In this document: positions 1 to 6,883 of the stretch, piece by piece
How positions within the stretch are numbered: the stretch's first letter is position 1
How the letters are laid out: each line of letters starts with the position of its first letter
Assembly: GCA_045591485.1 (NCBI GenBank)
Contig: JAZNSV010000085.1
Location: 1 to 10,414, forward strand
Reading direction: 5' to 3'
Origin: Colimorpha sp045591485
Lineage (GTDB): Bacteria > Bacteroidota > Bacteroidia > Bacteroidales > P3
Length of the DNA stretch: 10,414 bases
Made by a program: the position numbers and the translations under genes
Notes under the pieces: generated by a model
Seen by the model: only the letters and a program-made list of their open reading frames with translations
Database searches by the model: none
Told to the model about the DNA's origin: nothing

Positions 1-2
1 CC

Positions 3-662
3 AGGAGGGGGGTGCGGAGCCGGCCGGGGGGGGCCGGGGCCGAGACGGCGGGCGCCGCCGAGACGGCGGGCGGCGAGGCGACGTCGGCGGCGGCATCAGC
101 CATGGCGACGGACACCACCGAGACCATAGACCTCAGCGCCCTGCTGCCGGCAGCCGACATGCGGGTGGCTCAGGTGATGCCGCCTGCGGCCGAGACCCCC
201 AAGCGGGTGCCGGTGGGCGGCTACAGATGGGAAGATTTCGTTGGGGAAAAAGAGACGGTGAGTACTGCCGCCAGCGGAGCCAAGACGGCGAAAGAAGAAC
301 CGGCGACCGCCGCCGAGGCGGCCAACACAGTTGCACCGGCCCCCAAGGCCGGCGAGCCGCAGCCTGAACCCTACCATGAGGACGACCTGCTCTGGGCGCC
401 CAACGTCATCACGCCCAATGGCGACGTAGACAAAAACCGCACCTTCAGCATCAAGACGTCGTCGGCGCTGAAAGACTTCCGCGTGCACATATACAACCGT
501 CGCGGCCAGCGCATCTTCAGCAGCACCGACCAGGCCTTTGTGTGGGATGCAACACACGACGGAGCCGCGGTGCCGCAGGGGGCCTATGTGTGGGTGGCCA
601 CCTTCCGCGACAGCGAGGGCACAGCTCGTTCGGAGACCGGCACTGTGGTGGTGATCAGATAG
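3..662 (+). CDS. C-terminal part of a secreted protein with T9SS type B (gliding motility-associated) sorting domain; 5' end outside window
   Basis: The frame is open to the left window edge, so this is the end of a longer gene; a GTG at 12 is an in-frame start codon but I doubt it is the true one. Numbering from that GTG, residues 1-127 are a low-complexity Ala/Glu/Thr/Pro linker. Residues 128-216 match the CHU_C / gliding motility-associated C-terminal domain: APNVITPNGD (129-138), an IYNRRGQRIF strand (160-169), WDATHDG (178-184), PQGAYVW (188-194) and a terminal GTVVVIR. In this family the domain directs export through the type IX secretion system and attachment to or release from the cell surface. 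The usual NGDG-N-D pattern is altered to NGDVDKN. What the mature protein does cannot be told, because its functional part lies upstream. The domain call is strong; the first 40 bases are extremely G/C-rich with an 8-G run, so the frame at the very edge is less certain. Confidence 0.85.
   Translation, partial: RRGVRSRPGGAGAETAGAAETAGGEATSAAASAMATDTTETIDLSALLPAADMRVAQVMPPAAETPKRVPVGGYRWEDFVGEKETVSTAASGAKTAKEEPATAAEAANTVAPAPKAGEPQPEPYHEDDLLWAPNVITPNGDVDKNRTFSIKTSSALKDFRVHIYNRRGQRIFSSTDQAFVWDATHDGAAVPQGAYVWVATFRDSEGTARSETGTVVVIR
41..76 (+). repeat. 18-bp tandem duplication in the linker of the T9SS cargo gene
   Basis: Two adjacent 18-base units (41-58 and 59-76) share their first 14 bases, CGAGACGGCGGGCG. 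They encode AETAGA followed by AETAGG. The period is a multiple of three, so the frame is kept. This is ordinary expansion in a low-complexity linker. Confidence 0.6.
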
Positions 663-698
663 TTGCGAAATAAACGCGCGCGATTGGAAAAAAAGTTG

Positions 699-706
699 TA
701 ATTTTG
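699..706 (+). promoter_or_regulatory. -7 element of the rnpB promoter
   Basis: TAATTTTG fits the Bacteroidota -7 consensus TAnnTTTG exactly and ends 12 bases before the RNase P RNA 5' end, which is the right distance for a start at about 712-718. No good -33 element lies 19 bases upstream; TTGG at 684-687 is too close. The call rests on the -7 box and on position. Confidence 0.6.
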
Positions 707-717
707 CAGCCGGAAAA

Positions 718-1083
718 AGCAGCGGCTGTCCTATCGCTGGGCAGCGATGCCGAGAGGAAAGTCCGGGCAGCACGGGCCACCATGCTTCCTAACGGGAAGG
801 CACCTTGGCGGCAACAAAAAGGTGACAGCGAGCGCCACAGAAAACAAACCGCCTTTGATTAAAAAAGGCAAGGGTGAAAACGCGGGGTAAGAGCCCACGA
901 CGTGGGGTGGCGACACACACGATGGCAAGCCTCATGGGCTGAAAGACCAAATAAACCGGCAGGCCGCAAGGCCGCAGACAGGCCCGTCTGCATTGTCGGC
1001 GGGTAGGTTGATAGAGGCTGTCGGCGACGGCAGCAGTAGATTGATGATAGGACACGACAGAACCCGGCTTACAGGCCTCTGCT
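718..1083 (+). ncRNA. rnpB: RNase P RNA (bacterial type A)
   Basis: This is the catalytic RNA that removes the 5' leader from tRNA precursors. The universally conserved segments are all present and in order: GAGAGGAAAGTCCGGGC (752-768, 5' strand of P4 and adjoining core), ACAGAAA (837-843), GGGTGAAA (872-879), GGTAAGAGCCCAC (886-898), and ACAGAACCCGGCTTA (1057-1071, 3' strand of P4). The terminal P1 helix can be drawn between AGCAGCGG (718-725) and CCTCTGCT (1076-1083) with one mismatch, which fixes the ends to within a few bases. The length of about 366 nt is normal for type A. It lies between the T9SS cargo gene and the DUF4810 operon and has its own -7 box. Confidence 0.95.
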
Positions 1084-1100
1084 TTTTTCTTTGTTTTTTA
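1083..1100 (+). terminator. T-rich tract at the rnpB 3' end, probable termination site
   Basis: Immediately after the closing P1 strand the sequence runs through two T blocks (1083-1088 and 1094-1099) separated by CTTTG. P1 is a long-range helix, so this is not a textbook hairpin terminator. Only 15 bases separate it from the next start codon and I see no promoter there, so some read-through into the downstream operon is plausible. Confidence 0.4.
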
Positions 1101-1115
1101 TCGAGAGACTGACCA

Positions 1116-1940
1116 ATGAAGAACAGAAGACATAAAGGTTGGCTGGCGCTGGCGGCCCTGCTTGTGGCGGGCTGCTCGGGCCAGTATGCCGGTGTGCCGG
1201 GGGCCGAGCTGCTCAACTACCAGAGCCGTCCCACCTACGGCCACCTCTACGACCTGGCCACAGCCTATGCCGAGAGCATCAACGACGCCGTGGCCGCCGA
1301 CACCATGCATCCCGGCCTCTATGCCGACTACGGCGTGGCCCTGGCCATGATGGGCCACCGCGGCGAAGCCTGCCGCATGCTCAATGCCGAAGCCAAGGCC
1401 TTCCCGCAGAACAGGGCCTTCGTGCAGCGCATCAAGCAGCGTCTGCTGCCCGACATGGTGGACGACACCGTGGCCTCGCGCCGCGAGACGGTGGACATGG
1501 GCAAGCTGGCGGGTTGGGCCTACGACTCGATAGCAGCACTGCAGCCACTGCCGTATATAGCCCCGGTGATAGACAGCACCGACACGGCCCGCATACGCCT
1601 GCAGACGCCGGTGGACTCGATTGAATATCCGATACGCCTCACCGCCAACCAGAAGCGCGAGCTGCTGGCCCAGCAGCAGATGGCTGCCGAAATGAAGAAA
1701 AAAGCCGAGGCCGACTCGGTGGCCAACGCCAAGCAGGCCAAGATAGACCAGCGCAAAAAGGCTCAGGCCGACCGCAAAAAGGCCAAGAAAGAACAAGAGA
1801 AAGCCCGCAAGGCCGCAGAGAAACAGAAGAAGAAAGAAGCCAAGGAGAAGGCGCGTCAGCGCGAGCGCGAGAAAAAACAGCAGGCCGCCGAGCGCCGCCA
1901 GCAGCAGGCACAGAAAGAGAAGGAAGGAGGCCAGAAATGA
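1116..1940 (+). CDS. DUF4810-type lipoprotein with long charged coiled-coil tail
   Basis: The N-terminus is a lipoprotein signal: basic MKNRRHK, a hydrophobic stretch, then the lipobox LVAGC with Cys20. Residues about 34-112 resemble DUF4810, especially HPGLYADYGVALAMMGHRGEA (65-85) and the following AFPQNRAFVQRIKQRL (95-110), which match the family's PPGLYAEYGYL / G-eeA / yPeS-fmdri pattern. DUF4810 proteins are small lipoproteins usually encoded beside a CsgG-like pore protein and a DUF799 lipoprotein; their function is unknown. DUF799 follows here. The odd part is the rest: residues about 113-175 match nothing I know, and 178-274 are almost all Lys, Glu, Gln, Ala and Arg, a likely extended coiled coil of the kind seen in TolA-like proteins. 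To my knowledge the family is usually near 120 residues, so this is about twice normal. The start at 1116 is set by the signal peptide; the stop overlaps the next start (ATGA). Confidence 0.8.
   Translation: MKNRRHKGWLALAALLVAGCSGQYAGVPGAELLNYQSRPTYGHLYDLATAYAESINDAVAADTMHPGLYADYGVALAMMGHRGEACRMLNAEAKAFPQNRAFVQRIKQRLLPDMVDDTVASRRETVDMGKLAGWAYDSIAALQPLPYIAPVIDSTDTARIRLQTPVDSIEYPIRLTANQKRELLAQQQMAAEMKKKAEADSVANAKQAKIDQRKKAQADRKKAKKEQEKARKAAEKQKKKEAKEKARQREREKKQQAAERRQQQAQKEKEGGQK
1924..1930 (+). promoter_or_regulatory. Strong Shine-Dalgarno sequence for the DUF799 gene
   Basis: AAGGAGG lies 6 bases before the ATG at 1937, inside the last codons of the preceding gene. This is a near-perfect anti-Shine-Dalgarno match, notable because Bacteroidota rarely use the motif and no other gene in the window has one this good. 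It may only reflect the Lys-Glu-Gly-Gly codons it encodes, but its position suits reinitiation at the overlapping start. Confidence 0.5.
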
Positions 1941-2692
1941 AACGCTATGCATGGACGGTGCTGCTTGCAGCCCTGATGCTGGCCGCCTGCGGCGGCGAGA
2001 AGAAGATGACCCAGTACACCGAGATCTACCAGGAGTCTCCGAAGGTGATATATGTGGCCCAGCTCAACGACCTCTCGGCCCGCCACGCCGTGCGCGAGAC
2101 CGACGACTCGGTGCACAACGCATCGCTCAACACCGCTGCCCGCTATATGTACCTCACGGCGGGCAGGCAGCTCACCTTCTGGGGCTACAGTGTGCCGGGC
2201 CCGCTGGCATCGGCCACCTTTGCTTCGACCGAGACTCGCACAGGCCGCCAGCTGCGCAACGACAACATCAACGACCTGTATGCCGATTGCGGCATCGACG
2301 CTGTGCTTTTCATAGACATACTCGGCTGGAAACAGACCTCGAACTCGTGGAGCGTAGAGGCAGAATACATGCTGCGCTCGACCCACACCAACAGCGAGCT
2401 GATGCATGTGCACGTCAACGCCACCAAGATGCTGCACACCGACAACAAAGGCAATCCGATGCCGCTGAAAGAAGACCTGGAGTTCCAGAACGGCACAGAA
2501 CTCGACCTGGAGACGGCGCAGCGCTGCCGGTTGGTGGAAATACTGAACAACTACGTCTTGAAAGACCTGCCCGCCGGCAACCGCGCCCGCAAGCGCGACG
2601 GCGAGCGCTACGACAAGTCGCACCCCGAATACTTCAGCCTGCGCATACATCGCGACGGCAGTGTCGAGATGCTGAAAAGCGAGGAACTATGA
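1937..2692 (+). CDS. DUF799 / GNA1162-family lipoprotein
   Basis: The protein has 251 residues and a lipoprotein signal ending in the lipobox LAAC (Cys18), so it is predicted to be anchored to a membrane facing the periplasm. The body follows the DUF799 plan: ESPKVIYVAQLND (33-45), where the family has a 'PKSILVLPP-N' strand; a long helical middle; and CGIDAVLFIDILGWKQ (118-133), matching the family's 'GADAVLYI-I--Y' segment, then a beta-rich part. Members such as Neisseria GNA1162 are surface-associated lipoproteins with an ABC-transporter/TolB-like fold. They are typically encoded with CsgG-like and DUF4810 proteins, pointing to an envelope complex of unknown job. The gene overlaps both neighbours by 4 bases (ATGA), so translation is probably coupled. 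No CsgG-like gene is next to it in this window. Confidence 0.8.
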   Translation: MKRYAWTVLLAALMLAACGGEKKMTQYTEIYQESPKVIYVAQLNDLSARHAVRETDDSVHNASLNTAARYMYLTAGRQLTFWGYSVPGPLASATFASTETRTGRQLRNDNINDLYADCGIDAVLFIDILGWKQTSNSWSVEAEYMLRSTHTNSELMHVHVNATKMLHTDNKGNPMPLKEDLEFQNGTELDLETAQRCRLVEILNNYVLKDLPAGNRARKRDGERYDKSHPEYFSLRIHRDGSVEMLKSEEL

Positions 2693-3420
2693 AGATTGAA
2701 GTGTCACTGAGTCCGGCTCTATACCCCTTCAGAACCATAAAAGAACACCATGCCACGGTGGCTGTGGACCTGCTGCGTGCCACTACGGCGGTGTGTGCCG
2801 CCTTTGCAGCCGGTTGCGAGGCGGTGCTTCCGCTCGACACCCTCGAAGGCATGGGGCGCTACAGGGAAGAGGGCTACCTGCTGGCCGCCGAACGCGGTGG
2901 CAGCAAGGTGGACATACCGATGCCCGACGGCGGCACGGCCAAGGCCGACTACGGCAACTCGCCCACCGAATACCTGCGCCACGACCTCGGCGGTGTGCGT
3001 CTGGCCTACAGCACCACCAACGGCACGATAAGCATGCTGCGCGGTGCCGACGCCGACCTGACGCTGGCGGGCAGTTTTGCCAATATCTCGGCCCTTGCAG
3101 CAAGGCTCCGGACCGAGGCGATGGATGTGGTGGTGCTGTGCTCGGGATGGCAGAACGACTTCTGCATTGAAGACACCCTTGTGGCCGGGGCGCTGACGGA
3201 GATGCTCGGCGACGTGGCCGAGCCGCACGGCGACGCCGCGCAGATGGCTGTGGCCCTGTGGCAGGCGGCCAAAAACGACCCATTTGAATACTGCCTGCAC
3301 CGATGCTCGCACATAGCCCGTCTGCACCGCCTTTGTGCCGACGAGGACGTGCGCTTCGCCTTCCGCCGCGACACCTGCGCGGTGGTGCCGGTGCTCAGAA
3401 ACGGACTGCTCACCCTATGA
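2689..3420 (+). CDS. comB: 2-phosphosulfolactate phosphatase, ComB family
   Basis: The 243-residue protein carries the ComB hallmarks: VAVDLLRATTAV (24-35), the family's acidic DvLRATT motif; AAERGG (66-71); GNSP (89-92); STTNGT (108-113); LAGSFANISALA (126-137); and CSGWQNDFCIEDTLVAGA (151-168), the family's 'G--g-f--EDtl-AGa' segment. ComB in methanogens hydrolyses 2-phosphosulfolactate to sulfolactate, a coenzyme M step, with Mg2+. Bacterial homologues are common and their substrate is usually unproven. ComA and other coenzyme M genes are not in this window, so the bacterial role here is open. The sequence has no signal peptide and is presumably cytoplasmic. The start at 2689 is chosen because it gives a family-length protein and overlaps the DUF799 stop by ATGA; the frame is also open far upstream, but that translation is a shadow of DUF799. 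Confidence 0.88.
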   Translation: MKIEVSLSPALYPFRTIKEHHATVAVDLLRATTAVCAAFAAGCEAVLPLDTLEGMGRYREEGYLLAAERGGSKVDIPMPDGGTAKADYGNSPTEYLRHDLGGVRLAYSTTNGTISMLRGADADLTLAGSFANISALAARLRTEAMDVVVLCSGWQNDFCIEDTLVAGALTEMLGDVAEPHGDAAQMAVALWQAAKNDPFEYCLHRCSHIARLHRLCADEDVRFAFRRDTCAVVPVLRNGLLTL

Positions 3421-4055
3421 GACGACTGCTGCCGATAATACTTGTGATGCTGCTGCCGCTGAGCCATGCCGCTGCCCAATGGGATACCGCCGGCTTGCGC
3501 CTGCGCCATCTGCATCCGGTGCCTGCGGCGAGCAGCGTGGTGTTGATGGGAGCTGGCGGACTTTTTGCCTACAACCCCACGGTGCACGGCTTGGCCGAGG
3601 ACCTGCGCGACGCTGTCGTTACGGCAGACCTGCCCAAGCTCCATTTCGACGACTATATCCAGTATCTGCCTGCTGCAGCGCCGATAGCGTTGAACCTCTG
3701 CGGCCTGAAAAGCCGTCACTCCTTGGGACGCATGGCCATGCTCGAAGGCGGCAGCTACCTGCTCGGTGCGGGATGGCTCTGGGCCGGCAAGTACGGCTTC
3801 GGCATCCTGCGTCCCGACAACTCAAAACACAACAGTTTCCCCAGCGGACACACATTCTTCTCGTTCACGGGTGCCGAAATACTGCGCCGCGAATACGGGG
3901 AGGACTATCCATGGATAGCCGTTGCCGGCTATACGGTGGCCACGGTGGTGGCGCTGATGCGCATCTACAACAACCGACATTGGGCTGGCGACGTGCTGGC
4001 CGGTGCAGGTCTCGGCATACTGAGCGTGACGCTGGTGTATTGGGCACTTGATTAA
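3417..4055 (+). CDS. PAP2-family phosphatase, secreted
   Basis: The protein has 212 residues. It starts with a cleavable-type signal peptide (MRRLLPIILVMLLPLSHAAAQ), so the active site should face the periplasm. All three parts of the PAP2 acid-phosphatase signature are intact: K125-x6-R132-P133, P142-S-G-H145, and R182-x5-H188-x3-D192. His145 and His188 are expected to be the catalytic pair. Hydrophobic stretches around 86-98, 112-124, 166-181 and 193-210 suit a membrane or membrane-associated enzyme. PAP2 enzymes act on phosphatidic acid, undecaprenyl pyrophosphate or lipid A phosphates; the sequence does not decide among these. The start at 3417 overlaps the ComB stop (ATGA), making it the fourth gene of a tightly coupled run. 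In-frame sequence upstream of 3417 reads as Arg/Pro-rich shadow of comB and would destroy the signal peptide. Confidence 0.88.
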   Translation: MRRLLPIILVMLLPLSHAAAQWDTAGLRLRHLHPVPAASSVVLMGAGGLFAYNPTVHGLAEDLRDAVVTADLPKLHFDDYIQYLPAAAPIALNLCGLKSRHSLGRMAMLEGGSYLLGAGWLWAGKYGFGILRPDNSKHNSFPSGHTFFSFTGAEILRREYGEDYPWIAVAGYTVATVVALMRIYNNRHWAGDVLAGAGLGILSVTLVYWALD

Positions 4056-4090
4056 TCGTTTATTCTTTATATATAAGACACAACAAACCA

Positions 4091-5791
4091 ATGAAACTTA
4101 TCGACACATCGAACATCAAGGGCGACCTCTTCGGAGGCGTCACAGCGGGTATCGTGGCCTTGCCGCTGGCTTTGGCCTTCGGCATACAAGCCTTCTCCGG
4201 CATCGGAGCCGACGGTGCATCTATCGGAGCTTATGCTGGATTGGTAGGAGCCACGCTCCTGGGCTTCTTTGCGGCTCTCTTCGGAGGCACCCACAGCCAG
4301 ATCAGCGGTCCCACAGGTCCCATGACGGTAATCACCGCCACCCTCGTGAGCGGAGCTTTCACCGCTTCGAGCGGCAACCTCGGCACAGTGCTGGTCAGCA
4401 TGGCTTTGGCCGCTATCTTCTGTGGCTTGTTCCAGATACTATTCGGCGTCATCAAGCTCGGCAAATATGTGCGCTATATTCCGTACCCCGTGCTGAGCGG
4501 CTTCATGAGCGGCATCGGTGTCATCATCATCCTGCAGCAGCTCTACCCCCTCGTGGGCCAGAGCGGCAGCGGCTCGATGACAGACCTCCTGATAGGCCTG
4601 CCCAAAGCCTTTGGCAGCCTCTCGCTGACGGCCCTGCTTCTGGGCATCGGCACCGTGGCCATCATCTATCTTTTCCCACTGCTGACCAAGAAGGTGCCTT
4701 CGACGCTGGCGGCTCTCATTGTGATGACGGTGGTGTCGCTGTTTGTGGATATGGAAGGAGTGCCCACCATCGGCGAGATTCCTGCCGGCCTGCCGATGCC
4801 ATTCTTTGCCAACAGCAGTGTTGACTTGGGCAGCATAGACTGGGGCGCAGTGTTTGGCGCAGCCATAGTGCCCGGCCTGACACTTGCCGGTCTCGGCTCG
4901 ATAGACACGCTGCTCACCTCCGTTGTGGCCGACAACATCACCAAGACCAAACACAACAGCAACCGTGAGCTGATAGGGCAGGGCATAGGCAATGCCATGG
5001 CAGGTTTCTTCTGCGGCTTGCCCGGTGCCGGAGCCACAATGCGTACGGTGGTCAACGTCAAGAGCGGCGGTCGCACGCAGCTCAGCGGCATGGTCCACGC
5101 ATTGCTTCTGCTTGCCATCATGCTCGGTCTGGGCGGAGTGGTCAAGTATGTGCCGCTGTCGGTGCTGGCAGGTATCCTGATCACCGTCGGCTGGGGCATC
5201 ATAGACTTCAAAGGATTCAAAGACCTGCCCAAGATTCCGCGTGCCGACGCCGTGGTGCTCATCGTGGTGTTCCTGGTCACGGTCTTTGTAGACCTGCTCA
5301 CCGCCGTGGGTATCGGCATGGTCATTGCCTGTGTGCTCTTCATGAAGCGTGCGTCGGACCTTGTCGAAGGCGGCTACAGCAGTCAGGAGCTGACCAACTT
5401 TGACAAAGAAAGCCCGTGGGACGACGAGCATGGCATGCCCGACGCCGCGCAGCACAGCATCTACGTGCAGCGCCTTAACGGACCCATCTTTTTCGGCACC
5501 ATCAACAAATTCAAAGAGGTGATGCAGACTGTGCCCGAGAGCGCCAAGATAGTCATCATCCGCATGCGTCTGGTCAGCTTCATGGACCAGAGCGGACTCT
5601 ACGCCATGGAGGAGGCCATCAAAGACCTGCAAGGCCGTGGAGCCATGGTGCTGATGACCATCATACAGCCGCAGCCTATGTACATGCTCACAAAGATGAA
5701 CCTTATACCCGACATTGTGCCCGAGGAGCATACGTTCCCCACCTTTGAGGCATGCACCGATTTCCTCCGCAAAGAACTCGACGAAAAATAA
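4091..5791 (+). CDS. SulP-family inorganic anion transporter (BicA-like) with STAS domain
   Basis: The 566-residue protein has the SulP layout: a membrane domain of many helices (about 12-420) followed by a cytoplasmic STAS domain (about 455-563). The membrane part resembles the cyanobacterial Na+-dependent bicarbonate transporter BicA more than sulfate carriers, with GDLFGGVTAGIVALPLALAFGI (11-32), ALFGGTHSQISGPTGPMT (62-79), IKLGKYVRYIPYPVLSGFMSGIG (121-143), SIDTLLTSVVAD (270-281) and the GATMRTVVNVKSGGRT region (314-329). Asp272 and Thr276 correspond by motif to BicA residues that bind Na+ (D258, T262). The STAS domain has MDQSGLYAMEE (498-508) at the usual switch position. The natural substrate (bicarbonate, sulfate or another anion) is not settled by sequence. 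The gene begins 35 bases after the PAP2 stop; the spacer is AT-rich and has no clear promoter, so read-through from upstream is likely. Confidence 0.92.
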   Translation: MKLIDTSNIKGDLFGGVTAGIVALPLALAFGIQAFSGIGADGASIGAYAGLVGATLLGFFAALFGGTHSQISGPTGPMTVITATLVSGAFTASSGNLGTVLVSMALAAIFCGLFQILFGVIKLGKYVRYIPYPVLSGFMSGIGVIIILQQLYPLVGQSGSGSMTDLLIGLPKAFGSLSLTALLLGIGTVAIIYLFPLLTKKVPSTLAALIVMTVVSLFVDMEGVPTIGEIPAGLPMPFFANSSVDLGSIDWGAVFGAAIVPGLTLAGLGSIDTLLTSVVADNITKTKHNSNRELIGQGIGNAMAGFFCGLPGAGATMRTVVNVKSGGRTQLSGMVHALLLLAIMLGLGGVVKYVPLSVLAGILITVGWGIIDFKGFKDLPKIPRADAVVLIVVFLVTVFVDLLTAVGIGMVIACVLFMKRASDLVEGGYSSQELTNFDKESPWDDEHGMPDAAQHSIYVQRLNGPIFFGTINKFKEVMQTVPESAKIVIIRMRLVSFMDQSGLYAMEEAIKDLQGRGAMVLMTIIQPQPMYMLTKMNLIPDIVPEEHTFPTFEACTDFLRKELDEK

Positions 5792-5812
5792 CAATAAAAA
5801 AACACATATACA

Positions 5813-6523
5813 ATGGGAAGAGCTTTTGAATACCGCAAAGCGCGCAAGCTGAAGCGGTGGGGCCACATGGCCCGCACATTCACCAAGATTGGCAAAGAAA
5901 TCGAGCTGGCCGTCATTGCCGGCGGTCCCGACCCATCGAGCAACCTGCGCCTGCGCCTGCTGATGCAGACCGCCAAGAGCGAGTCAATGCCCAAGGACAA
6001 CGTCGAACGCGCCATAAAGCGCGCCACCGAGAAGGACAAATCGGCCTACAAAGAGGTGGTCTACGACGGCAAGGGGCCGCATGGAGTGGCCGTGGTGGTA
6101 GAGACAGCCACCGACAACCCCACCCGCACCGTGGCCAACCTGCGCGCCGCCTTCGTGCGCGGCAAGGGCGAACTGGGCACTATGGGTATGAACGACTTCC
6201 TCTTCGAGCGCAAATGCTCGTTTGTCGTTGCCTGGCAAGACGGCATTGACATGGATGAGCTCGAACTCGAACTCATCGACTGCGACATCGACGAGGTCTT
6301 CCGCGACGAAGACGAAATCTTCATCTATGCCGACTTTGCCAACTATGGCCCAATAAGCAAATTCCTCGAAGACAAAGGACTTGAGATCAAGAGCTTCAAG
6401 TTTGAGCGCATACCGCTCACTATGCGCGAACTCTCGCCAGAGGAACAGGAAGATGTCAACGGCCTTATAGAACGCCTTGAAAACGACGACGATGTTGTGA
6501 ATGTGTTCCACAACATGGCCTGA
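5813..6523 (+). CDS. yebC: YebC/PmpR (TACO1) family protein
   Basis: The 236-residue protein covers the whole family: MGRAFEYRKARKLKRWGHMARTF at the start, TKIGKEIELA (24-33), GGPDPSSNLRLR (37-48), MPKDNVERAIKRA (59-71), YDGKGPHGVAVVVE (84-97), TDNPTRTVANLR (100-111), GKGELGTMGMNDFLFERK (117-134), then the alpha/beta C-terminal half. YebC proteins were long annotated as DNA-binding regulators (PmpR); the mitochondrial relative TACO1 and recent bacterial work point to a role at the ribosome, easing translation of proline-rich stretches. The protein is cytoplasmic. It starts 21 bases after the transporter stop, in an A-rich spacer with no Shine-Dalgarno site, and ends just before a strong terminator, so it is likely the last gene of the unit. 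Family membership is near certain. Confidence 0.95.
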   Translation: MGRAFEYRKARKLKRWGHMARTFTKIGKEIELAVIAGGPDPSSNLRLRLLMQTAKSESMPKDNVERAIKRATEKDKSAYKEVVYDGKGPHGVAVVVETATDNPTRTVANLRAAFVRGKGELGTMGMNDFLFERKCSFVVAWQDGIDMDELELELIDCDIDEVFRDEDEIFIYADFANYGPISKFLEDKGLEIKSFKFERIPLTMRELSPEEQEDVNGLIERLENDDDVVNVFHNMA

Positions 6524-6553
6524 CATTTTTCCAACCAAAGAACGGCAGGAGAG

Positions 6554-6615
6554 CCCCGAAGGTGTGGCACGCAGGCATCACAGTGTGCAGCGGCCATCCT
6601 TCGGGGTTTTTCTTT
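6554..6615 (+). terminator. Intrinsic terminator after yebC, with nested hairpin
   Basis: CCCCGAAGG (6554-6562) pairs perfectly with CCTTCGGGG (6598-6606), a 9-bp GC-rich stem followed by TTTTTCTTTCT. The 35-base loop holds a second helix, GCACGC (6567-6572) with GTGTGC (6583-6588), including one G-T pair and a 10-base loop. It lies 30 bases after the yebC stop. Confidence 0.9.
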
Positions 6616-6820
6616 CTGTCGGCGGTGGGTGTGGGCTGCACAACAGACGGATTCGTACTCTCTCATTGTATGCATTCGACCTAATAAGCATAATCTCAAA
6701 GAAGATGGAAAAAAGGTGTTTTTGCATGTAGAAAAGCGTTTTTGGATAATATGTGGCGAAGTGGTGTTTAAAAATATTGTGCTGGGAAACAGCTGAATGC
6801 GATTTTTGTTGAAAAAAAAT
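6616..6820. other. AT-rich non-coding stretch; no gene seen
   Basis: No convincing coding sequence on either strand. The G/C level falls sharply after about 6660. Two loosely similar blocks, AAAAGGTGTTTTTGCAT (6711-6726) and AAAAGCGTTTTTGGAT (6732-6747), stand close together, and GCTGGGAAACAGC (6781-6793) could form a 4-bp hairpin. None of this is strong enough for a functional call. The stretch probably serves as upstream DNA for the tRNA promoter. Confidence 0.5.
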
Positions 6821-6851
6821 TTTGTCGGTATGGAAAAAGTTCGTATCTTTG
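6821..6851 (+). promoter_or_regulatory. Consensus Bacteroidota promoter for tRNA-Glu
   Basis: TTTG (6821-6824) and TATCTTTG (6844-6851) match the -33 and -7 elements exactly, with 19 bases between them. An A8 run directly before the -33 box may act as an UP-like element. Expected start is about 6857-6859, giving a leader of some 25 bases that contains the palindrome CTTTCGAAAG (6859-6868). Confidence 0.88.
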
Positions 6852-6883
6852 CACTCGCTTTCGAAAGAGAAAGTGCCACAAAT

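Noticed and set aside
1..40. G/C-extreme window start with an 8-G run as a structured element
   Set aside because: It lies at the very edge inside an Ala/Gly-rich linker; low-complexity coding or poor-quality end sequence explains it as well.
1098..1952. Minus-strand frame rich in Leu/Phe that looks like a membrane protein
   Set aside because: The hydrophobic run is the complement of the Lys/Glu codons of the DUF4810 tail (AAG/GAG read as CTT/CTC). It is an artefact.
1951..2688. Long in-frame extension upstream of comB
   Set aside because: It is the +2 shadow of the DUF799 gene, Arg/Pro/His-rich, and comB has a good start at 2689 overlapping the DUF799 stop.
4439..5866. 475-codon open frame on the minus strand opposite the SulP gene
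   Set aside because: It is antisense to a clear transporter gene, His/Gln/Asp-rich with no recognisable domain; long antisense frames are expected in GC-rich DNA.
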